A DNA stretch of 64,000 bases from Vibrio tarriae (GTDB taxonomy: Bacteria; Pseudomonadota; Gammaproteobacteria; Enterobacterales; Vibrionaceae): assembly GCF_002216685.1 (NCBI RefSeq), contig NZ_CP022353.1, positions 992,001 to 1,056,000 on the forward strand, read 5' to 3'. The first letter of the stretch is position 1. Each line of letters begins with the position of its first letter. The translations under genes were made by a program, and so were the position numbers. The notes beneath the pieces are model-generated. The model was not told where the DNA came from and searched no databases. It was given only the letters and a program-made list of their open reading frames with translations. Positions 8,087 through 18,064 of the stretch are shown here, piece by piece.

Positions 8087-11000
8087 TTATGCTTTGGCGA
8101 CTTTCACTCTAAACAGCACGGCATAGAAGAGCGGGATCACGACTAAGGTCAGAATGGTGGCAAACAGCAAACCAAACATAATGGTGACCGCCATACTCTT
8201 AAAGAATGGGTCTACCAGCAGTGGAGCCACACCTAAAATCGTGGTGAATGCGCCTAGCAGAACCGGGCGTGCGCGGCTGACCGCCGCATCAATGATTGCG
8301 AAATAAGCTTGTTTACCTTCGCGAATTTCCGCATCCGCTTGGTCAACCAACACAATCGCGTTTTTCACCATCATACCAATCAAGCTTAAAAAGCCGAGGA
8401 TCGCCATAAACTCGAACGGAGTTTGAAAGGCGATAAGGCCAATGGTGACACCCACGACGGCAAAAGGAGCCGTCATCCAGATCACGAGTGGCTGACGCAG
8501 CGCGTTAAACATAAACACCACCGCGAGAATCATCGCCGCAAAGCCGTAAGGCGCGGAGAGCGCCAAGCCTTCATTGGCATCTTTCGAGGCTTTGTATTCA
8601 CCGTACCAAATCAGCTCATAACCAGCTGGCAGCTCAATCTGCTCGATTTTTTCGCGCACATTATTGAACGCATCAGCCGTCATCACACCCGGCGCAGGGT
8701 CAGCTTGCACCAAGATGGTCGGCATGCGGTTAATGCGGCGCAGCAAGGCATCTTGATAGACGGTATCAACCGAATCCACCAGTTGGCTCACCGGAACGTA
8801 ACGACCCGTTTGAGCGCTGAACACTTCACTGTTTTCAATCGCTCGTTCGTGGTGGCGCTCATTCTCTGGTGCGCGAACCATCAACGGGATCAAGTCATTG
8901 CCTTCGCGATACACGCCAACATTTCGGCCATTGAGCGTTTGCGCGATCGCGGCGCTGATTTCTTGCGTGGTTAAGCCAAGACGCTGTGCTTCTTGCGCGG
9001 AATACACAGGTTGCAATACCGGCACCTGTTGACGCCAGTCATCTTGCACCGCAATCAAGTTCGGGTCGTTATGCATAATCGCTTTGGCTTGTTCAGCCAA
9101 TTGGCGTAGCACATGGCTGTCTGGGCCTTTGAAACCGGCTTCAATTTTCTTGCCGCCGCCGCGACCGAGCATAAACTTCCACACCTTGATTGAGGCATCT
9201 GGGTATTTGGCATCCAGCTCATTTTGCAGCTCGCCTACTAATGGGGCAATTTTGGTGTAGTCATCAATATCAATCAGCAGTTGGCCGTAACTTGGGTTAC
9301 GCGCCTCGGGTGAATAGGTCAGCATGAAACGCAGGCCACCACCGCCGATGAAACTGGTAATATTGGTAATACCGTCTTTTTGCGCCACGTCTTTCTCAAT
9401 GCTGGCGACAACCTGTTCGGTCCGACCAATATCTGAGCCTTGTGGCAAGTACACATCCACCACAAATTGTGGGCGTTGCGACTCTGGCATAAAGCCCGGC
9501 GGAATAAACTGAGCGCCCCACACCGCAGCCACTAAGGTGCCGAGCAGCATGACGCAACTGACTACGCGGTGGCTTAATACCCATTGCAGTATCGCTTTAT
9601 AACCCGTTACCAATTTAGACGGTTTTGCCTCTTTGGTTACAGGTTTAACGCGCAGAAAGTCATGGCACAGCATAGGGGTGACGGTCACCGCAAACACCCA
9701 ACTCAAAAACATCGAGTAGAGGATCACCCAAAACAGTGAACCCGCATATTCGCCCATATCCGAAGGGGAGAGGCCAATCGCGCTGAAGGCAAAAATACCC
9801 ACCACCGTACCGCCCAGCAGTGGCCATTTGGTGGCATTGACCACCTCAGAGACCACTTGCTGTTTATCGGCGTTCGGCTCTTGCTGAAAACGCACTAACA
9901 CACCATCGGTAACCACAATCGCGTTATCCACCAGCATACCGAGGGCGATGATGAGTGCGCCGAGCGAAATCCGCTGCATGGCGATGTCATCAATCAGCAT
10001 TACACATAAGGTACCGGCAACGGTGAGCAGCAGAACAAAACCTATGATGACGCCCGAGCGTACGCCCATGAACAGCAGCAGCACGACAAATACGATGGCG
10101 ACAGCGGCAATCAGGTTATCGATAAAATTGGCGACCGAAGCACGCACCGAGTCAGACTGCATCGAAATCACATGCAGATCCATGCCCAGTGGGCGCTGGC
10201 TTTCAAGCTCCGCCAAACGTGCTTTGACGGCATCGCCCATCTCCACCACGTTACCGCCAGTGACGTTTGAGATACCAAAACCAATCGCACGCTGACCGTT
10301 ATAGCGCATCAACATCGATGCTGGCTCGGTGTAGCCACGGCTGATGTTGGCAATATCACCTAGGCGCACAACCGCATTGTTGCTACCGACCGCCACTTGC
10401 AAATTAGTGAGGTCAGCCAAAGAGCTGATGTTGGATTTTGGTATCACTGGAATGCGCATCTGCTGAGCATCGACGCTGCCTGCAACGGTGACTAAGCTCT
10501 GCTTTTGTAGCACTTGCAGCACGCGTTCAACCGAAAGACCAAATTCCGCCATGCGTTCGCTGGACATCTCGATAAAGATCGCTTCTTGCTGCTCGGCCAG
10601 CGTGGCGGCTTTGGCTACACCCGGCACCAGAACCAGTTCACGGCGCAGTGTATCGACGTAGTCTTGCAGCTGTTTGTCGCTAAAGCCTTCTCCTGTCACT
10701 GCGTAAAACAGCGCGTACACGTCAGAGAAGTCATCGTTAACGATTGAAGCGCCGGCACCGGGAGGCAGTTGGCGCTGCGCATCCGCGACTTTGCGGCGTA
10801 ATTTGTCCCACACCTGCTGCAGCTGCGCCGAGGATTTGGCAAATTCGAGTTTGATTTCCACTGTCACTTCAGAGCGGCCTTGCATCGAAACTGATTTGAC
10901 TTCTTTTAGCTCTTGTAGGGCTTGCACCGCACCTTCGATGACATCGGTCACTTCATCGGAAACTTCTTGCGCGGTTGCGCCAGGATAAGGCGTCACAATC

Positions 11001-11137
11001 ACCGCTTGGCGAATGACGAACTCAGGGTCTTCAAAGCGACCCAATTTGAGGTAGCTGATGTAGCCGCCAATCAAGGTCAGGGCTATCAGCACCCAAACGC
11101 TGGTGCGTTTGGCAAGGGTATAACGTGCAATATCCAT
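8087..11137 (-). CDS. breB: RND-family efflux pump inner-membrane subunit (BreB/VexD type)
   Basis: A 1016-residue RND transporter with the typical order: TM1 at residues ~12-30, a large periplasmic loop, TM2-TM6 at ~335-480, a second loop, and TM7-TM12 at ~860-1005. TM4 carries the paired acidic residues used for proton relay (LGMLVDNAIVVTD). RND pumps drive substrates through a periplasmic adaptor and an outer-membrane TolC channel. The adaptor gene overlaps by one base (TAATG), and no TolC gene is present here. In V. cholerae this pair next to pqiABC is known as breAB (vexCD), a bile-salt and detergent pump. I assign that name from gene order and from the shared BreR-type operator. Confidence 0.85.
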   Translation of the reverse strand: MDIARYTLAKRTSVWVLIALTLIGGYISYLKLGRFEDPEFVIRQAVIVTPYPGATAQEVSDEVTDVIEGAVQALQELKEVKSVSMQGRSEVTVEIKLEFAKSSAQLQQVWDKLRRKVADAQRQLPPGAGASIVNDDFSDVYALFYAVTGEGFSDKQLQDYVDTLRRELVLVPGVAKAATLAEQQEAIFIEMSSERMAEFGLSVERVLQVLQKQSLVTVAGSVDAQQMRIPVIPKSNISSLADLTNLQVAVGSNNAVVRLGDIANISRGYTEPASMLMRYNGQRAIGFGISNVTGGNVVEMGDAVKARLAELESQRPLGMDLHVISMQSDSVRASVANFIDNLIAAVAIVFVVLLLFMGVRSGVIIGFVLLLTVAGTLCVMLIDDIAMQRISLGALIIALGMLVDNAIVVTDGVLVRFQQEPNADKQQVVSEVVNATKWPLLGGTVVGIFAFSAIGLSPSDMGEYAGSLFWVILYSMFLSWVFAVTVTPMLCHDFLRVKPVTKEAKPSKLVTGYKAILQWVLSHRVVSCVMLLGTLVAAVWGAQFIPPGFMPESQRPQFVVDVYLPQGSDIGRTEQVVASIEKDVAQKDGITNITSFIGGGGLRFMLTYSPEARNPSYGQLLIDIDDYTKIAPLVGELQNELDAKYPDASIKVWKFMLGRGGGKKIEAGFKGPDSHVLRQLAEQAKAIMHNDPNLIAVQDDWRQQVPVLQPVYSAQEAQRLGLTTQEISAAIAQTLNGRNVGVYREGNDLIPLMVRAPENERHHERAIENSEVFSAQTGRYVPVSQLVDSVDTVYQDALLRRINRMPTILVQADPAPGVMTADAFNNVREKIEQIELPAGYELIWYGEYKASKDANEGLALSAPYGFAAMILAVVFMFNALRQPLVIWMTAPFAVVGVTIGLIAFQTPFEFMAILGFLSLIGMMVKNAIVLVDQADAEIREGKQAYFAIIDAAVSRARPVLLGAFTTILGVAPLLVDPFFKSMAVTIMFGLLFATILTLVVIPLFYAVLFRVKVAKA

Positions 11138-12231
11138 TATTGGGCTCCGTTGTTATCCGTGTAAGGACGAACGGTCATGCCTTCGCGAACACTTGAGACA
11201 CCCGCGATGATCACCTGCTCACCCGGTTTAAGATGCTGGGTGATCACTACGCGATCTTTGTAGGTGGTGCCGATGTCCACGTAACGCTTTTCCGCTTGGT
11301 CTTGCGCATTGACCACCCACACAAATTGTTTGCCTTGGTTATCTGGCACTAGGGCGGTCAGTGGTAGGGTGATCAGCGTGTTTTCAGCGGCGGTATCCTC
11401 GGCAACCGGCAGCACTTTGGCCGACATGCCGGGCATGACTCGGAAACCTTTCAAATCTTCAAAACCAAGCACTACAGAGTAAGTTTGTGAATCCGAACTT
11501 GGCTGAGTGGAGTAGGTACGCAGTTGTAAATCAAATTGCTGATTAGGAATCGCACTTAACTCGGCGATCGCGCGGGTATTACGCACACCAGAGAGCATGA
11601 CACGATGCGGGATCTCAATCGCCACTTCCAAATCATTCAGATCTTGCAAAATCATGATCACTTGATTGGCTTGCACTTGAGCAAAGTTCTCGACGGTTTT
11701 TTCACTGATGACGCCATCAAACGGGGCAGTGATTTGGGTGTACTCCAGTTTGCGTTTGGCCTCTTCCACGCGGTTTTTGGCAAGGTCGTAGCGATTGGTG
11801 ACTTTATCCAGCTCGGCTTTAGAAATGGCTTGGGTTTTCTCAAAAATGGCTTTGGCGCGGCGGTACTCTTGTTCGGTATTTTTTAGCTCAAGTTGCGCAG
11901 CTTCCAGCGCCGTTTTGGCATCTCGCGAGTCGAGGCTCGCCAGCAATTGGCCTTTTTTCACCGTATCGCCTTCTTTTACCGCGATATCCGTTAAGCGGCC
12001 ACTGATGCGAAAGGCGAGATCAGCGCGCTGAGCGGCGCGCACTACGCCATTAAACGTGAGATCGGAAGCGCGTTGACTTGCGACAATCTCGGTTAATGCG
12101 GGTTTGACCACGGGAGCGGTGGCGCTGACTTGTGGCGCTTCACCGCAGCCAGCCAACAATAAAGCCGAGGCGATCACTGCGCTAAGCAATGAGCGCTTTG
12201 CAGCTATTGAACGAGTAAAAGAAGGATTCAT
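11137..12231 (-). CDS. breA: RND periplasmic adaptor lipoprotein (BreA/VexC type)
   Basis: A 364-residue membrane-fusion protein. A lipoprotein signal ends in LLLAGC with Cys29 as the lipidated residue. The body shows a lipoyl half-motif (VKEGDTVKKGQLLASLD), an alpha-helical hairpin rich in Ala/Glu/Lys at ~105-165, a second lipoyl half (ITAPFDGVISEK), then beta-barrel and membrane-proximal domains. It links the inner-membrane pump encoded directly downstream to a TolC-type channel. An almost perfect copy of the operator seen in front of breR lies about 155 bases upstream of its start. Confidence 0.87.
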   Translation of the reverse strand: MNPSFTRSIAAKRSLLSAVIASALLLAGCGEAPQVSATAPVVKPALTEIVASQRASDLTFNGVVRAAQRADLAFRISGRLTDIAVKEGDTVKKGQLLASLDSRDAKTALEAAQLELKNTEQEYRRAKAIFEKTQAISKAELDKVTNRYDLAKNRVEEAKRKLEYTQITAPFDGVISEKTVENFAQVQANQVIMILQDLNDLEVAIEIPHRVMLSGVRNTRAIAELSAIPNQQFDLQLRTYSTQPSSDSQTYSVVLGFEDLKGFRVMPGMSAKVLPVAEDTAAENTLITLPLTALVPDNQGKQFVWVVNAQDQAEKRYVDIGTTYKDRVVITQHLKPGEQVIIAGVSSVREGMTVRPYTDNNGAQ

Positions 12232-12384
12232 AGTGTGTTGCTCCTCAATTTCACAATTGGGAAAGGGGATTTGTGTGAATCCCCATGCCTTTAGACGTTT
12301 TTTCCTGCCGATTACTTCAAATCGGTAGGAGCCGTGACCATCAAGTGGTTAACATTTTGCGCATCATACCTTGAGTAATGACAA

Positions 12385-12407
12385 AAAGTAAACTTGTGGG
12401 TGTACAT
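12385..12407 (-). promoter_or_regulatory. candidate BreR operator upstream of breA
   Basis: Read on the plus strand the site is AAAGTAAACTT, two variable bases, GGGTGTAC, AT. It matches the site upstream of breR at 17990-18012 in 19 of 21 core positions. The outer arms AAGTA and TACAT form an imperfect inverted repeat, as expected for a TetR dimer. BreR repressing breAB and itself is established for V. cholerae; that this is the contact site is my inference from the match. Confidence 0.7.
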
Positions 12408-12449
12408 TTATGTTGGGCTTTTTATTCTATCGATAACCTGATTGTTTGC

Positions 12450-13028
12450 TCAGCGAGTTACCAATTGGGTTTCGATCTGAGTTGAAAGTTGATCTATACC
12501 CGCAGAGAGCGCTTCAACCAGAGCGGGGTAACCCGTATCTTTGAGCGGCACCTGAAAACTGAACTCTTGGTTTAACATGCTTTCTCCTTTCGGGTTGAGC
12601 AGTTCCCAACTGCCAGCCACTTCGGCATTGCCCGTGTAGACACCATTAAATCGCTGTAATCTCACCTGCAGTTTCCAGTGCTCTTGCTGGATGAATGAGG
12701 CATTCAAAGGCGCAGGCCAGTAGCGAGATTGCTTATGGCGCAGATCATTGGTGATACGCTGTGTCAGTTGTGGGCTAAGCCGCTGCGCCCACTGGTTTTG
12801 TCTGGCTTGGATCACTTGTGTTTCCGACTGACGATAAACAATCCCTTGAGTATCGAGATAAGCCGCTAATTCCACGGGTTGAACCACCAGCAAAGGCAAT
12901 CCCTTTGGTTGGGTTAGCTCACTGAGCTCGGGGTTGTTCGGCAGTAAATAGAAGCTGACTTTAGGCTGCGGAGTTCCTCCGCAGCCGAGCAGCAGTGTGG
13001 TTAACATCATTAATAACCATGTTTTCAT
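12450..13028 (-). CDS. pqiC: PqiC-type outer-membrane lipoprotein
   Basis: A 192-residue lipoprotein with signal and lipobox LLLGC (Cys16). The SFYLLP segment just after the lipid anchor and the later VVQPVELAAYLDTQGIVYR region are typical of the PqiC/YmbA (ABC-type transport auxiliary) family. PqiC is the outer-membrane docking partner of the PqiB tube, which moves lipids across the periplasm. Its ATG overlaps the pqiB stop by four bases (ATGA), showing translational coupling. In E. coli the operon has the same order pqiA-pqiB-pqiC. Confidence 0.85.
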   Translation of the reverse strand: MKTWLLMMLTTLLLGCGGTPQPKVSFYLLPNNPELSELTQPKGLPLLVVQPVELAAYLDTQGIVYRQSETQVIQARQNQWAQRLSPQLTQRITNDLRHKQSRYWPAPLNASFIQQEHWKLQVRLQRFNGVYTGNAEVAGSWELLNPKGESMLNQEFSFQVPLKDTGYPALVEALSAGIDQLSTQIETQLVTR

Positions 13029-14653
13029 TCTTGCTTTCCTTTCGCGGGAATTGGATCTGCTGTATTACTTTCACCAAAAATCAACGCATTGGGTTTTTCA
13101 TTAATGGTACGCAGCACGGGTTTAAATTCGGCCATCACCTGGTTGAGCTCTTTTAATGTGGTTTCAAGCTCACGATATACCGTCGACTCAGGGCCAAAAC
13201 CACCTAGGGTCGTTTCCAATTGTTTGAGGCTTGCTTGAATATCCGCCGGCAGATTCTGTGTCTCTTGTTTTTTCAGAATGCGCTCCGCTGAGGCCAAGAG
13301 TTTCTCGGACGCTTTTAATGTGCCGTTCAGTGACTCTAAAGTGTCATCCATAGGCAATCCGTTGAGCTTTCTCAGCAATTCGGTAACTTGTTTTTGCACT
13401 TCAGCAAATCCACCTTGTTTGGTGGGGAATAGGGGATACCCTTCGAAGTGCCTCAACCCATCAATTTTTTCTTCTGGGTAATAATCGGTATCAATGTACA
13501 AAGCGCCAGTCACTAAGTTGCCAGTTTTTAACGAGGCTTTGAGCCCTTTGAAAAACTCCTGCTGCATACGTGACTTCAAGGTGGGGAGATCGGCTTTGTT
13601 GAAATTATCGTGCAAACGACCCAGTTCAATTCGTACCAGAACGGGAATGCGATTGGTATTGATGTCGGTACTCGAAGTTCGAGTTCGCAGAGGCACTTTG
13701 CTGACCGTACCGATGCGTAGGCCACGATATTCGACCGGAGCGGAAGGTTTGAGCCCGCGTACCGATTCATCAAACATCATCACGAACTCGATGTAGTCAT
13801 CAAACATGCCTTCACGGATCTGCTTTACATCGTCAAACAAGCGAAATTCGCTCAGCTGTTGAGTAATCGGTTGACCAGAATCCTCTTCTTGTAACTGGCC
13901 AAAAGTGACACCGCCTTTGAGTAAGCTTTCTATCGAGCCTAAGCTGAACTCGAGGCCTTCGGCATTAAGTTGAAGGTTGATACCAGAATTGAGCCAGAAG
14001 AAGGAGCGCGTATTCACCAACTTATCGTACGGGGCAAAGATAAAGAGTTGGTACTGAGCTTTTTTAGTTTCAACATCAAACTGAGTGCTCTCCACTCGTC
14101 CGACCGTGAAGCCTTCATACATCACCGGATCGCCCACGTTGAGTTTTCCGGCTTCTTTATTGGTCAGCACCAAGCGCAGGCCTTTGGCATCATGCGGCGC
14201 AATCGGTGGTAAGTCCATAACCTTAAAATGATCTTGAGAGGCTGAGTTATTACCCGGTTGGAGCTGAATATAGGCTCCAGAAAGTAAGGTATCGAGCCCT
14301 GAAACACCATCTCGGCCAATGCGAGGTTTAACAACCCAAAAGAGCGTATCTTCGCGCAACATGCGATCGGCATCTTTGCTCATTTGCGCTGTTGCCACGA
14401 TGTGATCGTAATCTTCGCTGAGTTTGATCTCAGTAATTATTCCAACATTGACATTGAGAGCTTTAATTTGGGTTTTACCCACTTCAAGCCCATCAGCTGT
14501 CGGCAAGATGAGTGTTATCTTGGGACCCGTGTTATTGACATATTGAAACAGCATCCATAATCCCATCGCAAGGGCGAGAATAGGAATAATCCAAATCGCA
14601 GAGAGCTGCTTTCGCGCGCTTATTTCAGCATTTACTTGAGGTTCATCACTCAT
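13025..14653 (-). CDS. pqiB: PqiB, MCE-domain lipid transport protein
   Basis: A 542-residue protein (E. coli PqiB is 546) with one N-terminal membrane helix (AIWIIPILALAMGLWMLF, residues ~17-35) and three MCE domains. Each MCE begins with a strand-rich GLEVGKT-like segment (near residues 48, 162 and 285). A coiled C-terminal helix region follows at ~430-520. PqiB hexamers form a long periplasmic tube for lipid movement between the two membranes. I chose the ATG at 14653 (MSDEPQVN), 11 bases after the pqiA stop. An upstream in-frame start would overlap pqiA by 43 bases and add an unlikely N terminus. Confidence 0.88.
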   Translation of the reverse strand: MSDEPQVNAEISARKQLSAIWIIPILALAMGLWMLFQYVNNTGPKITLILPTADGLEVGKTQIKALNVNVGIITEIKLSEDYDHIVATAQMSKDADRMLREDTLFWVVKPRIGRDGVSGLDTLLSGAYIQLQPGNNSASQDHFKVMDLPPIAPHDAKGLRLVLTNKEAGKLNVGDPVMYEGFTVGRVESTQFDVETKKAQYQLFIFAPYDKLVNTRSFFWLNSGINLQLNAEGLEFSLGSIESLLKGGVTFGQLQEEDSGQPITQQLSEFRLFDDVKQIREGMFDDYIEFVMMFDESVRGLKPSAPVEYRGLRIGTVSKVPLRTRTSSTDINTNRIPVLVRIELGRLHDNFNKADLPTLKSRMQQEFFKGLKASLKTGNLVTGALYIDTDYYPEEKIDGLRHFEGYPLFPTKQGGFAEVQKQVTELLRKLNGLPMDDTLESLNGTLKASEKLLASAERILKKQETQNLPADIQASLKQLETTLGGFGPESTVYRELETTLKELNQVMAEFKPVLRTINEKPNALIFGESNTADPIPAKGKQE

Positions 14654-14664
14654 AGAAAGTCTTC

Positions 14665-15969
14665 TCAATTCATTTTTGTTGGTGAGGATACAGGCGGCTC
14701 TTGCCACAAGATTCGGGAATCAAAAACCATGGCCGAGAGCATGGTCAATAGCACCACTGCCGCAAAAGAGAGTGCAGCAGGGCCGGGATAAATCGCCATC
14801 AGGTTATGTAGTTGTACTAAAGCCACCAAGATAGCGACGACAAAAATATCAATCATTGACCAGCGACCGATGAATTCGGTTACGCGATACACTTTGAGAC
14901 GTTTTAGATTCTGCTGCTCTGGAAACACATTAAGTTTTCCGGCTTGCCAGTAGAGCCAACCGAGCGCAAACATTTTGGCTATAGGAATAAAAATACTGGC
15001 GATAAAAATCACCATCGCAATCGGATAAGAGCCAAGGTGCCATAGCAAAACTACCCCTTGCATAATGGTTGAGCCTTCCGATTTGCCGAGGCTCAAGGTG
15101 TACATCATCGGATAAAGATTCGCTGGAATGTAAAAAATGACGGCCGCAAGCAACAGAGCCCAAGCCCGCTGTAGATTCAACTGTGGATGATAAGCGTGCA
15201 GGCGACTGCCACAGCGCAGGCAAGTGGGCTTTTTTTGCTCAGGCTTGAGCAGATTGATTTGCTGACAAGTGTGGCAACTCACATAGTTGTGTGTACAGTG
15301 GGTTTGCCCAGCAAGTACTCCTTTGGGCATTTTTGCTGGGATAAAATGCTGCCATAACCAATAGCGATCAACCTGCGAGACAGTTTTCACTACTAATACT
15401 GAAAAAAAACAAAATGCCCAAAAGGAGTAACCCATCGCTACCTCGGCTAGTGAGGCTATTTTTATGAGACTGACTAATACGCCAATTAAAAAGACATCAA
15501 CCATCAACCACGGCTGAACTTTAAATAATGCTTTGCATAAAAGTTTTGCGCGTTGGATTTCTGAGGCTGATAGTGTCCGTTGTTTGCTCTGTGCCGCTCT
15601 AAAAGACAGAAAAAGAAGTATCGTGATGTAGAGCGCCGGAAAAAGGATAACGGTGGTAAAGAGTAAAATGGCTAATAAAACGTTTTGAAATTCACCGAGC
15701 ATTTTGGCTGCATTTAACAGCGTAATTTCTTGGGTCATTCCTTGCACGCTAAATGACATAAAAGGAAACGTCAGGCTGAGCACCAATAAAATCAAGCAAC
15801 TGATGGTTAATGCGACAGCGGTTTGGTACGGTTTTTGAGGCGTTTGGGTGAGCGTATGCCCGCAACGAGGACACTGCGCAGTTTGTGCTTGGCTTAAAAG
15901 TGGTACGTTGGTTATCAGCCCACACTCGTCACAACCAATCAAATGATTCTTTAGTTTGTCCATAGTCAT
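14665..15969 (-). CDS. pqiA: PqiA, inner-membrane protein with zinc-ribbon motifs
   Basis: A 434-residue inner-membrane protein with two repeats. Each has a pair of CxxC motifs (CDEC and CPRC at residues ~14-40; CHTC and CLRC near 235-260) followed by four hydrophobic helices. This duplicated zinc-ribbon plus four-helix pattern is PqiA/LetA. It is the inner-membrane partner of the PqiB MCE tube. Starts at 15969 and 15963 are both possible and neither has a clear ribosome site. pqiA is divergent from the mscS-type gene. Confidence 0.87.
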   Translation of the reverse strand: MTMDKLKNHLIGCDECGLITNVPLLSQAQTAQCPRCGHTLTQTPQKPYQTAVALTISCLILLVLSLTFPFMSFSVQGMTQEITLLNAAKMLGEFQNVLLAILLFTTVILFPALYITILLFLSFRAAQSKQRTLSASEIQRAKLLCKALFKVQPWLMVDVFLIGVLVSLIKIASLAEVAMGYSFWAFCFFSVLVVKTVSQVDRYWLWQHFIPAKMPKGVLAGQTHCTHNYVSCHTCQQINLLKPEQKKPTCLRCGSRLHAYHPQLNLQRAWALLLAAVIFYIPANLYPMMYTLSLGKSEGSTIMQGVVLLWHLGSYPIAMVIFIASIFIPIAKMFALGWLYWQAGKLNVFPEQQNLKRLKVYRVTEFIGRWSMIDIFVVAILVALVQLHNLMAIYPGPAALSFAAVVLLTMLSAMVFDSRILWQEPPVSSPTKMN

Positions 15970-16016
15970 TGGTTTTATTTATCGTTAGTTGGTTGGAATC
16001 ATTCAACTCGGATCTA

Positions 16017-16050
16017 TAACAAGCCGATATTAAATGTTGAGAGCTTGTAA
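16017..16050. promoter_or_regulatory. inverted repeat in the pqiA / mscS divergent promoter region
   Basis: TAACAAGC and GCTTGTAA flank an 18-base spacer between the two divergent genes. The arms could bind a dimeric regulator of one or both promoters. I cannot name the protein. Confidence 0.3.
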
Positions 16051-16163
16051 CATTTGGGATTTATAGCAGCCTTATTGTAGCGATTTATTCACATGACTAA
16101 AGAAAAGTTTTTTATTTTCAGATAGATTTCATTTTAGCGAATCATTGATGAGGCGGGTTAATA

Positions 16164-17900
16164 ATGGCGACAAAAATGGGTAAAAACGCAATCACACCGC
16201 GTTTGGATTGGATAATTCTGTTGCTGATGATGGCAACCAGCGCTTTCGCGAGTGACACGTCGCAAGAGAATACCCAAACAGAGACTACCACTGAGATCAC
16301 GACTATTGCAGAGTCGTCCTCTGAGCTTGAAAATGAGATTGATCAAACCAAGCAATATATCAGTGAGTTGTCGGTGACGCTGAAGCAAGCAACAGGCGAT
16401 GTTCGTGATGCTTTGCAACTGCAGCTGTTTCAAAAAAATGCAGAGTTAAGAAAGAGCCTTTCCAAAGCGGTGGAAGAAAAAACGATTGCCAAAGAGAAGC
16501 TAGTCGAGCTGGTGAATATTCAACAACGGTATACCGAAGAGGCGAATCGCTACATTTCTGAACGGTTGAGTTCGTTGGATGGCAATCTTGGCAAGGCATC
16601 TCATGAAGAGAAACTCTCCTACATCACTACCTATCGGGAGTTGCAACAATATCTGGATGTGACATACCACTCCAGTGCGGAAAATATTCGTTGGCTCAGT
16701 AGTTTGGATATTGATACCCGTGAAGTTGAGAAGACATTAAGAGAGCGAATCAATCAACGCTTACGTCTACTGTCGGCTTCATTAGAGTATCTAAAGCAAC
16801 AAATCAGTGTGATCAATAACCAGATCAAATCAAGCCCAGAGTCTGAAAAGGCCAACTTACAATTGGCGCTCCTTTTTACTCAGCAGCGGCTGGATATTGT
16901 CACAAAAAGCCTACGTTCAGTGGTGGGGATTGCCGATCAATTTGAGATAGAAACCGCCGACTATAAGCGGCAGATTTTCCAAGTGACGGGCAGTATTACT
17001 CAGGATTTGTTGAACACTCAGGTGGTATTTTCAATTGTTCGTCACTGGTCAAATTCGCTGGTCAACTGGTTGGCAAGTAATGCGGTTCAACACCTATTCC
17101 AACTCTTTATCTTTTTATTGATTCTACTGGCGGCGAAGGGCGGAGCGAAAGTGACTCGCACTTTAGTACGTTCTGCTGTGAACTCGAAAAACATCCGTAT
17201 CTCTCATTTGATGCAGGATTTCTTTGTTTCTATGTCCGGCAAAGTAGTGTGGGTTATCGGGATTTTGGTCGGCTTATCGCAGATTGGTCTCAATCTCGCG
17301 CCAGTATTAACCGGTTTTGGTATTGCAGGGGTGATCATTGGTTTCGCGTTGCAAGATACTTTGTCTAACTTCGCAGCAGGCATGATGTTACTGATTTACC
17401 GACCATTTGATGTGGGGGATTTTGTGCATGCGGGAGGTGTTGATGGCAAAGTGAGCCACATGAGTTTGGTCAATACCACGATTCGTACGTTCGATAACCA
17501 GATCATTATTGTGCCCAATAGCAAAATTTGGGGGGATGTGATCAAAAACGTTACCCATGAACGGATCCGACGAGTCGATATGGTGTTTGGCATTGGGTAT
17601 AGCGATGATTTGCTTAAAGCAGAAGCAGTACTGACCGATATCGTAAAGTCGCATCCCGCAGTGCTAAAAACACCTGAGCCGAATATCAAAGTGCATACGC
17701 TTAACACCTCATCGATTGACTTTATCGTGCGTCCTTGGGTGAAAACCGACGATTACTGGGATGTGTATTGGGATGTCACTAAAGAAGTTAAGCTGCGCTT
17801 TGACCGGGAAGGTATTTCCATTCCTTTCCCACAACAAGATGTGCATTTGCATCTGGTGGATCAGAAAGCCTTTATTCCACCTACACCGCCGGCCTCTTAG
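16164..17900 (+). CDS. MscS-family mechanosensitive channel with long coiled-coil N-terminal domain
   Basis: A 578-residue protein. A signal peptide (ending near AFAS) leads into a ~240-residue coiled-coil periplasmic region rich in Glu, Gln and Leu. Hydrophobic helices lie near residues 312-330 and 355-415, then the MscS pore and beta domain (GFGIAGVIIGFALQDTLSNF; YRPFDVGDFV; NSKIWGDVIKNVT). The C-terminal alpha/beta domain ends near residue 570. The PFDVGD and IPNS signatures are diagnostic for MscS. It should open under hypo-osmotic membrane tension. Start ATG at 16164 has GAGGCGGG eleven bases upstream. It belongs to the larger YbdG/YjeP-like group rather than minimal MscS. Confidence 0.85.
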   Translation: MATKMGKNAITPRLDWIILLLMMATSAFASDTSQENTQTETTTEITTIAESSSELENEIDQTKQYISELSVTLKQATGDVRDALQLQLFQKNAELRKSLSKAVEEKTIAKEKLVELVNIQQRYTEEANRYISERLSSLDGNLGKASHEEKLSYITTYRELQQYLDVTYHSSAENIRWLSSLDIDTREVEKTLRERINQRLRLLSASLEYLKQQISVINNQIKSSPESEKANLQLALLFTQQRLDIVTKSLRSVVGIADQFEIETADYKRQIFQVTGSITQDLLNTQVVFSIVRHWSNSLVNWLASNAVQHLFQLFIFLLILLAAKGGAKVTRTLVRSAVNSKNIRISHLMQDFFVSMSGKVVWVIGILVGLSQIGLNLAPVLTGFGIAGVIIGFALQDTLSNFAAGMMLLIYRPFDVGDFVHAGGVDGKVSHMSLVNTTIRTFDNQIIIVPNSKIWGDVIKNVTHERIRRVDMVFGIGYSDDLLKAEAVLTDIVKSHPAVLKTPEPNIKVHTLNTSSIDFIVRPWVKTDDYWDVYWDVTKEVKLRFDREGISIPFPQQDVHLHLVDQKAFIPPTPPAS

Positions 17901-17989
17901 CTGTCATCTAGATTGGTGTAACTTCTCATCTTTCGGAAATAAATCTGTCGCATTGAGTTAGCTTCGTTGTGTTAACCCATCCACATGAG

Positions 17990-18012
17990 AAAGTAAACTT
18001 CTAGGTGTACTT
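17990..18012 (+). promoter_or_regulatory. candidate BreR operator upstream of breR
   Basis: AAAGTAAACTT, two variable bases, AGGTGTAC, TT. The arms AAGTAAAC and GTGTACTT are inverted repeats with one mismatch around a TTCTAG centre, the expected shape for a TetR-family dimer. The site starts 75 bases before the breR ATG and nearly duplicates the site in front of breA. Confidence 0.7.
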
Positions 18013-18064
18013 GTCTGAAGTTCAGATTTATAGTGAAAGCGGATGAGATTGAGGAAACAGTGGT

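Noticed and set aside
8423-8974. 183-codon plus-strand frame inside the RND pump gene
   Set aside because: Mirror frame of a conserved transporter, dominated by His and Arg, without an initiation signal.
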